Assembly (NCBI GenBank): GCA_029624735.1 | Contig: JARSSM010000016.1 | Span: forward strand, 255,288-319,287 | From: Defluviicoccus sp. | GTDB taxonomy: Bacteria; Pseudomonadota; Alphaproteobacteria; Rhodospirillales; Defluviicoccaceae | DNA length: 64,000 bases | Reading direction: 5' to 3' | Part shown: one piece after another, positions 54,503 to 64,000 of the stretch | How the letters are laid out: each line of letters begins with the position of its first letter | How positions within the stretch are numbered: position 1 is the first letter of the stretch | Made by a program: the position numbers and the translations under genes | The notes under the pieces: generated by a model | Told to the model about the DNA's origin: nothing | Seen by the model: the letters and a program-made list of their open reading frames with translations, nothing else | Databases searched by the model: none

Positions 54503-55144
54503 ATGGCTGCGGCCTTTAAGATCACCATCGATGGGTGGCCAAACGGGAATTGGATCCCGGAGGAGTACGCATTCTGCATGCAGGCCGATGAAGGGCACAT
54601 CGCCATGGCGCGCAACCGCAATCCGAGGATTGCCTGGTCGGGCGCACCCGCTGGAGCCAAGTCGCTCGCCATCATCTGTCACGATCCCGACGTGCCCTCG
54701 AAGCCCGATGACGTGAACAAGGAAGGAGTGACCGTTCCGGCCAGCCTGCCGCGCGTCGACTTCTATCACTGGGTTCTGGTCGATGTGCCGGTCGACCGCC
54801 ACGAGATCCTGGCCGGCGAGGATTCGCATGGCATCACCGCCGGGGGCAAGGCGTTGGGCCGTACCGAGTACGGCGTCCGCGGCCTGAACAACTACACCGA
54901 CTGGTTTGCCTCCGACCCGGACATGAAGGGCGATTATGGTGGCTATGACGGTCCGTGTCCGCCCTGGAACGATGAGATCGTCCACCACTACCATTTCACC
55001 GTCTATGCCTTGGATGTGGCGACGCTCGGGCTTTCCGGTCGGTTCGGCGGGCCGGAAGCGCTCAAAGCGATGCAAGGCCATATCCTCGACCAGGCCAGCT
55101 GGATCGGCAAGTACAGCCTCAACCCGATGGTTCATCCGGGCTGA
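54503..55144 (+). CDS. PEBP/YbhB-YbcL family protein
   Basis: The protein has 213 aa. It has the family core: NRNPRIAWSGAPAGAKSLAIICHDPDVP, DFYHWVLVDVP and YDGPCPPWNDEIVHHYHFTVYALDV. It is named after the Raf kinase inhibitor, but the bacterial role is unknown. It is probably cytoplasmic (no signal peptide). GGAAAGGACGGGAAC precedes the ATG. Confidence 0.87.
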   Translation: MAAAFKITIDGWPNGNWIPEEYAFCMQADEGHIAMARNRNPRIAWSGAPAGAKSLAIICHDPDVPSKPDDVNKEGVTVPASLPRVDFYHWVLVDVPVDRHEILAGEDSHGITAGGKALGRTEYGVRGLNNYTDWFASDPDMKGDYGGYDGPCPPWNDEIVHHYHFTVYALDVATLGLSGRFGGPEALKAMQGHILDQASWIGKYSLNPMVHPG

Positions 55145-55387
55145 GGCGCGTTGAAATGGCAAGCGGCGCCGGGATGGCTCGTCACTCCGTCCGGCGTCGC
55201 GTTGCCGCTGCTACCGGGATATCGGACCGTCCTGGCCCCTCTTGCGGCGGCCTCGCACTCATCCTACGTCATTGCTGCCGGGCGGCCTCAACAGGGGTCC
55301 GGCGCCGCGAATGAAGGGTCCGGTGCTTCAGCACGGTCCCAAGCGGCTTCGGTAGAGCACATTGCTTGAGCAGGAGGATGTGTCATC
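55145..55387 (+). promoter_or_regulatory. hsp20 upstream region with a possible heat-sensing RNA leader
   Basis: This 243-base spacer holds no gene. Near 55316-55340 is a hairpin (GTGC-TTCA-GCAC core with an extended stem). Just before the start codon, TTGCT (55362-55366) faces the ribosome-binding site AGGAGG (55372-55377). ROSE thermometers of alphaproteobacterial small heat-shock genes pair a UYGCU element with the ribosome-binding site in this way. I could not fold it, so this is a suggestion. Confidence 0.35.
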
Positions 55388-55870
55388 ATGTCAACGTTCG
55401 ACTTTTCGCCGTTGTTCCGTTCCACCATCGGCTTCGACCGGCTGATGAACCTCATGGAGTCCTCGACCCAATGGGCCGAGAACGGCAACGGTTATCCGCC
55501 GTACAACATCGAGAAGACCGGCAGCGACACCTATCGGATTACGCTGGCTGTTGCCGGCTTTGGCGAGGATGAGCTTGCGATCGAGTCGCGGGACTCGCTG
55601 CTCGTCGTCGAGGGCCGCAAGGGCGAGCCGGAAGGGAACGCGGCGTTCCTTCACCGTGGCATCGCCGGTCGGTCGTTCAAGCGGCAGTTCCAGCTTGCCG
55701 ATCACGTGAAGGTCGTGGGCGCCAGCCTCAATAACGGCCTGTTGGTGATCGATCTTGTGCGCGAACTGCCGGAGGCGATGAAGCCGCGCCGGATCGCGAT
55801 CGAAACGTCTGATGCGTCGCGCAAGGCCCTTGAGGCCAAGGCCGTCGAAGGCGGTCGCGAAGCAGCCTGA
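55388..55870 (+). CDS. Hsp20/alpha-crystallin small heat-shock protein
   Basis: The protein has 160 aa. It is an IbpA-type chaperone: [13 protein letters not shown] at the N-terminus, then [43 protein letters not shown] and [43 protein letters not shown] short C-terminal tail follows, with PRRIAIE in place of the I-x-I motif. It holds unfolded proteins for refolding. A strong AGGAGG site is 10 bases before the ATG. Confidence 0.95.
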   Translation: MSTFDFSPLFRSTIGFDRLMNLMESSTQWAENGNGYPPYNIEKTGSDTYRITLAVAGFGEDELAIESRDSLLVVEGRKGEPEGNAAFLHRGIAGRSFKRQFQLADHVKVVGASLNNGLLVIDLVRELPEAMKPRRIAIETSDASRKALEAKAVEGGREAA

Positions 55871-55890
55871 TCGAGACGAAGGGCGGTTCG

Positions 55891-55923
55891 GGGTGTCTGG
55901 GGCCATACCGGCGCCAGACACCC
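55891..55923 (+). terminator. Possible hairpin terminator after hsp20
   Basis: GGGTGTCTGG and CCAGACACCC form a perfect 10-base stem with a 13-base loop, starting 21 bases after the hsp20 stop. No T tract follows, so it may be a rho-dependent or weak terminator. Confidence 0.45.
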
Positions 55924-56085
55924 TGGCGCTGCGGAGGCGGGACCGCAGATAGTGCAGCGACCCAATCGGGCGATTCACGCCCGAGCAAGGTTGTCGCTGC
56001 ACAACATATTGAATCGCGTGCACTTTCGGCACAAACAGGATGTACGCTCTGTTTGGGCCAGTGCACGAGAGACGGGGAGGTGGCG

Positions 56086-56496
56086 ATGAGCGAGAAGATC
56101 GTGAAGGCGGACGATGCCTGGCGTTCTGAGTTGAGTGCCGAGCAATACGCGGTCTGCCGCGGCAAGGGCACCGAGCGCGCGTTCACTGGCGCCTATTGGA
56201 ACACCAAGACCCCGGGCATGTACCTGTGCGCGTGCTGCGGGCAGGAGCTGTTCTCCTCCGAAACCAAGTTCGATTCAGGCACTGGTTGGCCTAGCTTCTG
56301 GCAGCCGGTCGATCCCGCGCATGTCGGCGCTGAGACCGATAAGAGCTACGGCATGACCCGCACCGAGGTTCATTGCAGCCGCTGCGATGCCCACTTGGGC
56401 CATGTCTTCCCGGACGGCCCGCAGCCGACTGGGGAACGCTATTGCATTAATTCGGCATCGCTCGTTCTCAAACCGGACGCCGATCGCGACCGCTGA
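56086..56496 (+). CDS. msrB: Peptide-methionine (R)-S-oxide reductase
   Basis: The protein has 136 aa. It reduces Met-R-sulfoxide. Seen: [42 protein letters not shown] and [20 protein letters not shown], giving the two CxxC zinc pairs, and the catalytic Cys in [16 protein letters not shown] is 5 bases before the ATG at 56086. Confidence 0.96.
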   Translation: MSEKIVKADDAWRSELSAEQYAVCRGKGTERAFTGAYWNTKTPGMYLCACCGQELFSSETKFDSGTGWPSFWQPVDPAHVGAETDKSYGMTRTEVHCSRCDAHLGHVFPDGPQPTGERYCINSASLVLKPDADRDR

Positions 56497-56505
56497 TTGG
56501 TCGTC

Positions 56506-57813
56506 TCAGTTTGTGCCATAGCCAAGCGTTGCCGCGTCCAGGCGGCCCATGCCCTGCAGCAAACGGTAAGCGGCGAGGGTTCGGTCGCCTTCGGCCTGCG
56601 TTAAGTTGATGCGGGCATTGTAAAGTTCGTTTTCGGCATCGAGTACATTCAACGCGGTCTCGCGCCCGGCATCGCGCAGCTTGATCCGTGCGGTCAGCAC
56701 TTCATCGGCGATCGCGCTGGCGTTCTCCAGGAGCTCGACCCGCGCCTTGGCCGTCTGCAGGTCGTTCCAGGCGAGGCGCGTCTGTTCGAGCACCTCGCGC
56801 CGGATCCGTTCATGGTTGTCCTGGCTGGCGCGGTAATCCGCGGCCGCCTGGGCGACGCCGGCATTGGTGGCAAAGCCGCTGAAGATGTTCCAGGTCGCCG
56901 TCAGCAGAACCGAAAAGTCGGTGCGCGTACCCTCGACCAGGTCGTTGTCCTTCTCCCGGTTGGCGGCGGCGACGACATTGAGGCGCGGATAGTAGTCAGC
57001 CCGGATCAGACGCCGCTTCTCATTGGCGATTTCGACCGTGGCCAAACTCGCGTCGATCGCCGGGTTGTCCGCTTCGGCGGTCTTGATCGCGCCTTCAATC
57101 GAGTCCGGCACCAGTTCCGGGCGCGCCGTCACCTCGTTCATGGTCGCTGTCTCGGGCGCGTGGCCGAACACGCGAAGGTAGCGGGCGTGCGCGTCCTCAA
57201 GCGCCCCTTCGAAGGTGACCCGGCGCTCCTTGGCAATCTGCAGGCGCGATTTCGCCAGCAGCACGTCGACAGCGATGCCGGAGCCGCGGCGGACGCGCTC
57301 GTCCTCAAGGTGCAGTTGCTGGCGGATCGTCTCCTCGTTGTGGCGGGCGAGCGCGATCAGGCGGCTCTGCCGCAGCACTTCGATGTAGGCAGCGATGCCG
57401 GTAAAGACGACGTTCTGGCGCGTGCCTTCGAGGGTGAAGGTACCGACCTCCCGGGCAAGGCGTGCGGCGCGCAGGTCCGAAGGTGTCGCAAAGCCATCGA
57501 ACAGCGGTTGTGTCAACCGCACGCCGTAGATCTCGGAGATCGCGGTGAAGCTGCCGCCGCCGGCGTCACGGGTGACGGGGCTGTCGATGTACTGCGGTCC
57601 GACTTGGGCCACAGCGTCAAGCTTTGGCAGGTAGCCGGCAAAGGCCCGGTCGATGCCGGCCTGCGCCGCTTCGAGCTGGCTGGCGCGCGTCTTGATCTCC
57701 GGATGGGTGGCGACAAGCTGGCGCAGTTCGTCGGCCAGCGGATTGGCCGCGGCCGGGGCAGCAGGCAGGAACGGCAAGGCTACCAGGAGGAGACGAAACA
57801 GCCATTTCGTCAT
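56506..57813 (-). CDS. TolC-family outer-membrane efflux protein
   Basis: The protein has 435 aa. The signal peptide is clear (MTKWLFRLLLVALPFLPAAPAAA). The two repeat halves have the TolC helix pattern, with LTQPLFDGFATPSDLRAARL and IFSGFATNAGVAQAAADY, and DVLLAKSRLQIAKERRV. TolC forms the outer-membrane duct for type I secretion and RND pumps. No inner-membrane or adaptor gene is adjacent. An alternative ATG is at 57840. It is convergent with msrB, 9 bases apart. Confidence 0.92.
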   Translation of the reverse strand: MTKWLFRLLLVALPFLPAAPAAANPLADELRQLVATHPEIKTRASQLEAAQAGIDRAFAGYLPKLDAVAQVGPQYIDSPVTRDAGGGSFTAISEIYGVRLTQPLFDGFATPSDLRAARLAREVGTFTLEGTRQNVVFTGIAAYIEVLRQSRLIALARHNEETIRQQLHLEDERVRRGSGIAVDVLLAKSRLQIAKERRVTFEGALEDAHARYLRVFGHAPETATMNEVTARPELVPDSIEGAIKTAEADNPAIDASLATVEIANEKRRLIRADYYPRLNVVAAANREKDNDLVEGTRTDFSVLLTATWNIFSGFATNAGVAQAAADYRASQDNHERIRREVLEQTRLAWNDLQTAKARVELLENASAIADEVLTARIKLRDAGRETALNVLDAENELYNARINLTQAEGDRTLAAYRLLQGMGRLDAATLGYGTN

Positions 57814-58165
57814 GCGCACGATGGAACCCCCAATAGGCATGTCAGGCGGCTGGCAGGCGAACACTTGCAAAGCCACGAGGGTGGAGGACGGTGACGCAAA
57901 ACAGACACTGGCGGGGACCAGCGACGTAATCCGCGATCTACGACGCGGATGAGGTGAGATATCTACCCCAAATAGATCTAAACACCAACAGGTGTTATCC
58001 GCAACGGTCCCTGTCAAGGGCATATTGCATCGCGATGTTCTTGCGTGCGTTACCGCTTTGTGTTGGTCCTGGCAACCTTCTGCCGCGAGGGAGAGGGAAC
58101 GCTTGCGCCAGCAGGGGGCTCAGGGTGACCGGAATCGAGATGCGACGGGTCGCCGCCGGAGGCTA
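57814..58165. other. Intergenic region upstream of the TolC gene
   Basis: This stretch has no credible gene. It holds an exact palindrome at 57981-57996 (AACACC-AACA-GGTGTT), next to AGATATCT and AGATCT palindromes at 57957-57979, in a patch clearly richer in AT. It is a likely regulatory region for the TolC gene, possibly with its own regulator elsewhere. Confidence 0.5.
57981..57996. promoter_or_regulatory. Candidate operator AACACC-N4-GGTGTT
   Basis: This is a perfect 6-4-6 inverted repeat about 168 bases upstream of the TolC-family start codon. It stands in an AT-rich patch. The binding protein is unknown. Efflux genes are often under TetR/MarR-type repressors that use such sites. Confidence 0.4.
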
Positions 58166-61801
<3,636 letters not shown>

Positions 61802-61949
61802 GCCGGCGAACCTAGCCGCTCGCTGGCCGGAAGCGAACGCGAATTTGGGGGCTGCTGAAAGCCCAGGCTGAACGCGACTTCGCCGCTGGACCGCCGAAGG
61901 GGCGCCGATGCGGCGCATCACCCTCCGCGTGAGACCCACCTGACAACGG

Positions 61950-62312
61950 TCATCGGCCTGCCAACCCCAATCGTTCGGCGACGGCCGAAAGACGTTTGTC
62001 GCCAGTCCAAAGGGATGATCCGGGAGTCAACTGCGTGGACGCCAGAAGATGGACGTCAACGTAGCCGATCCCGAGTCCCGCCAGAGCGTGCCGCTCGATG
62101 AAATGCAAGACCTCCTGGTCGGTTGCCGCATGCACCCGCGGTGAGTCTTGCAGACAAGCCAGAATTGCCTGGCGATTGCGCAAATTGCCGAGCGCCAGTT
62201 CGCCAATCACGAAGGGATGCACCAGAACGCCACCGGACTCGAGCAGACCTGCGAGGACCTTGTCGCCAACCCGCAGATGATCGACCCAAACCGAGGTATC
62301 GACGAGGATCAA
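61950..62312 (-). CDS. vapC: PIN-domain toxin VapC
   Basis: The protein has 120 aa. PIN-domain residues are present: Asp5 in [11 protein letters not shown], Glu in GELALGN, Asp in [13 protein letters not shown] and Asp in WTGDKRL, enough to bind Mg2+ for RNA cleavage. The ATG overlaps the antitoxin stop (ATGA), as is usual for VapBC pairs. Confidence 0.9.
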   Translation of the reverse strand: MILVDTSVWVDHLRVGDKVLAGLLESGGVLVHPFVIGELALGNLRNRQAILACLQDSPRVHAATDQEVLHFIERHALAGLGIGYVDVHLLASTQLTPGSSLWTGDKRLSAVAERLGLAGR

Positions 62313-62509
62313 GCGGGTTCAGGCCGCCGCCGTGGTGCGTTCGCGAGGTCCGGCTCGCTGCCGCCCATGCGTGCCAGCCGACGCGTGCTCTCCCGCTCGA
62401 TCAATGCCTTAAGCGCTTCCCGGATGAGGGCGGACTTCTCCTTGAGGCCAGTGAAAGCCTGCGCTTTCGCCAGAAGTTCGTCGTCGAGGGCAACGCTTGT
62501 CCGCACCAC
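62309..62509 (-). CDS. vapB: VapB-type antitoxin, ribbon-helix-helix
   Basis: The protein has 66 aa. The GTG at 62509 is preferred because AAGGA is 5 bases upstream and it makes the usual antitoxin size; an ATG at 62614 would add 35 unlike residues. VRTSVALDDELLAKAQAFTGLKEKSALIREALKALIERES is the ribbon-helix-helix DNA-binding part, and RRLARMGGSEPDLANAPRRR is the likely toxin-binding tail. It would repress its own operon through the palindromes upstream. Confidence 0.85.
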   Translation of the reverse strand: MVRTSVALDDELLAKAQAFTGLKEKSALIREALKALIERESTRRLARMGGSEPDLANAPRRRPEPA

Positions 62510-62532
62510 AGGTTTCCTTTGCGCTATAGGTA

Positions 62533-62554
62533 CGATGATAGCATCGCTTGATGC
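62533..62554. promoter_or_regulatory. Overlapping palindromes upstream of vapBC
   Basis: CGATG-ATAG-CATCG (62533-62546) and GCATC-GCTT-GATGC (62541-62554) overlap and lie 24-45 bases upstream of the vapB GTG. Such paired inverted repeats suit cooperative binding of an RHH antitoxin on its own promoter. Confidence 0.5.
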
Positions 62555-62568
62555 ACTGAACCAGTGTG

Positions 62569-62586
62569 CGCCCGCTTCAGCGGGCG
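62569..62586. terminator. Hairpin at the end of the dctP remnant
   Basis: CGCCCGC-TTCA-GCGGGCG is a 7-base perfect stem with a 4-base loop over the remnant's stop codon. A second hairpin CACTG-AAC-CAGTG sits at 62554-62566. There is no T tract, so termination strength is uncertain. Confidence 0.4.
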
Positions 62587-62790
62587 ACACCCTCTGCAGC
62601 ACCTGCGGCTTCAATCACATCGGTGCCGATAACCGGCTCGAATTCCCGCCAGACCGGGGTGAAGGTCGAGCGCCATTCTGCCCGTTCGTTTTCAGTGAGC
62701 GGCAGCACTTCAATCTCGGCCTCGCACGCCCCCTCTTGCGCCAAGGCCTCCGCTTTCTGCCGCGCGATCCGAGCAGACGCCGCAAACGGC
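62577..62790 (-). pseudogene. Fragment of a TRAP transporter substrate-binding protein (DctP)
   Basis: On the minus strand a frame of about 70 codons reads ...AASARIARQKAEALAQEG, then VLPLTENERAEWRSTFTPVW and REFEPVIGTDVIEAAG, ending in TGA. That is the usual C-terminus of a DctP-type periplasmic solute-binding protein. There is no start or N-terminal 80% in this position. It directly follows the TRAP permease gene, with a hairpin between. I read it as a remnant; the fragment is too short for certainty. Confidence 0.55.
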
Positions 62791-62792
62791 GA

Positions 62793-62820
62793 GGGCCGCT
62801 CCCTTCTGCGGGAGCGGCCC
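62793..62820. terminator. Strong hairpin after the TRAP permease
   Basis: GGGCCGCTCCC and GGGAGCGGCCC form an 11-base perfect stem with a 6-base loop, 33 bases beyond the permease stop on the minus strand. No T tract follows on that strand. Confidence 0.55.
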
Positions 62821-62852
62821 CGTCCGTCGTCAGTCTGAAGACGTGGTGTCGG

Positions 62853-64000
62853 CTACAACATGCCCAACATGCGGGGCAGCCACAGTGACAGCGTCGGCCA
62901 GTAGGTCACCAGGACCAGGAACACGAGCATCGTGATCAGCCACGGCATCACCGCGATCGTGAGTTCGGTGATGCCCATGTGGGTGATCCCGCTCGACACG
63001 TAGAGGTTGAGGCCCACCGGCGGGTGGCACATGCCGACCTCCATGTTGACGGTCAGCATGATGCCGAAATGCACCGGATCGATGCCGAGTTTCATCGCGA
63101 TCGGGAACAGGATCGGCGCCATGATCAGCGTGATCGACGAGGGTTCCATGACGTTGCCGGCAAGCAACAGGAGGATGTTGCAGCCGAGCAGGAACAAAAT
63201 CACGCTCAGGTTCTGGTCGATCATCCACTGCGCCATCGCCTGCGGGATGTTCTCGTGCGTCATCAGGAACGAGAATAGGACCGCATTGGTGATGATGTAG
63301 AGGAGCATCGCGCTCATGTTCGCGCTGTCCAAGAGGACCTTGGGCACCTGGCGCAGCGTCATGTCCTTGTACACGAAGACGGAGACGAAGAAGGCGTAGA
63401 CCGCGCTCATCGCCGCTGCTTCCGTGGGCGTGAAGAGACCCGTGTAGATGCCGCCGATGACGATGATGATCAGCAACAGCCCCCACACGCTTTCGGCAAA
63501 CGTTGAGATGATGCGGCCCAATCCGGCAAACGGCAGCCGCGGATAGTTGTTTTTCCAGGCGATGTACCACGTTATTAAAGCCAACATGGTTGCGAGCGTG
63601 ATGCCGGGAATCACGCCGGCGATGAAAAGCTGGCCGACCGAGGTGTTGGTCGCGACCGCGTACATCACCATCACGATCGAAGGCGGAATGAGGATCCCGA
63701 GAGCGCCTGAGGTCGTAATCACGCCGGCGCCGAAGCGCTTGGGAAAGCCCTGTGCGGCCATTGCTGGCATCAGGATCGACCCGATGGCGACCACGGTCGC
63801 CGGGCTGGAGCCGGAAACGGCGGCGAACAAGGCGCACGCCATCACGCCGGCGATGCCGAGGCCGCCCGGCAGGTGGCCAACGCACGCGGTGGCGAAGGCG
63901 ATCATGCGGCGCGCCACCCCGCCGTGGGTGAGGAAGTTGCCGGCGAGGATGAAGAACGGGATCGCCATGATCTCGAACTTCTCGATGCCGGTAAACAGCT
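62853..64000 (-). CDS. dctM: TRAP transporter large permease DctM, start outside the window
   Basis: The frame is open to the window end, so roughly 45 N-terminal residues are missing. About 12 hydrophobic helices are visible, with LFTGIEKFEIMAIPFFILAGNFLTHGGVARRM, ITTSGALGILIPPSIVMVMYAVATNTSVGQLFIAGVIPG, TPTEAAAMSAVYAFFVS and VGMCHPPVGLNLYVSSGIT, the DctM signature. It carries carboxylates with sodium coupling. dctQ, if present, lies beyond the window. Confidence 0.95.
   Translation of the reverse strand, partial: LFTGIEKFEIMAIPFFILAGNFLTHGGVARRMIAFATACVGHLPGGLGIAGVMACALFAAVSGSSPATVVAIGSILMPAMAAQGFPKRFGAGVITTSGALGILIPPSIVMVMYAVATNTSVGQLFIAGVIPGITLATMLALITWYIAWKNNYPRLPFAGLGRIISTFAESVWGLLLIIIVIGGIYTGLFTPTEAAAMSAVYAFFVSVFVYKDMTLRQVPKVLLDSANMSAMLLYIITNAVLFSFLMTHENIPQAMAQWMIDQNLSVILFLLGCNILLLLAGNVMEPSSITLIMAPILFPIAMKLGIDPVHFGIMLTVNMEVGMCHPPVGLNLYVSSGITHMGITELTIAVMPWLITMLVFLVLVTYWPTLSLWLPRMLGML

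Noticed and set aside
62509..62614. A longer 101-aa version of VapB from the ATG at 62614
   Set aside because: The extra 35 residues overlap the dctP fragment and the operator palindromes, and lack homology to RHH antitoxins. The GTG at 62509 has a good ribosome-binding site.

Overview
The window reads as chromosome of a GC-rich alphaproteobacterium, most likely of the Rhodospirillales type. Three things point that way. The order rpmH-rnpA-yidD-yidC-engB-argB, followed on the same stretch by a HAD phosphatase, dapD, dapE, truA, fmt and def, is the familiar alphaproteobacterial block. There is a complete cbb3 oxidase set, and an ECF sigma factor paired with a ChrR-type anti-sigma factor. The lineage is inferred from gene order and protein style; no database search was possible.

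Layout. 1-1.9 kb: end of an alpha/beta hydrolase gene, a small exported protein, and a class I glutamine amidotransferase. 1.9-8.5 kb (minus): ilvD with a possible Leu/Ile-rich leader peptide, then envelope genes (an unknown secreted protein, DUF2950, DUF3300, a lipoprotein, dgkA). 8.6-10.4 kb (minus): flagellar export genes fliP and fliO, an unknown small gene, and a free-standing FlhB C-terminal domain. 10.5-31.6 kb: housekeeping (rlmE, rmuC, DUF4139, def, fmt, truA, dapE, dapD, HAD phosphatase, an EAL protein, argB, engB, yidC, yidD, rnpA, rpmH, fabD, a Kef-type antiporter, an rRNA methyltransferase), then ggt. 33.8-44.8 kb: ccoN-O-Q-P-G-H-I on the plus strand. Two CaiB/BaiF CoA-transferase genes on the minus strand separate these from ccoS. 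44.9-50.4 kb: a cache-domain protein, a peptidoglycan-binding protein, a LysE exporter, ChrR and its ECF sigma factor with a good autoregulatory promoter match, a GH3-family enzyme, and a TfoX-like protein. 50.4-64 kb: a LysR regulator divergent from a tautomerase, a penicillin-acylase-family lipoprotein, a PEBP-like protein, an Hsp20, msrB, a TolC-like protein, a fused 5-oxoprolinase, a VapBC pair, a dctP fragment, and the start-less end of a TRAP large permease.

How they work together. The cco genes encode a high-affinity terminal oxidase with its copper and haem maturation factors. The ECF/ChrR pair is probably a stress switch of the singlet-oxygen type. The rpmH operon makes ribosomes, RNase P and the membrane insertase from a near-consensus promoter. 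ilvD, dapD, dapE and argB are amino-acid biosynthesis genes.

I found no tRNA, rRNA, CRISPR array, complete insertion sequence or prophage. No wholly new multi-gene system stands out. The more novel signals are small: the ilvD leader peptide, the relocated ccoS with a palindromic CRP/FNR-like site, a short ORF ahead of ggt, the hairpin-rich hsp20 leader, and the VapBC/dctP-remnant junction.
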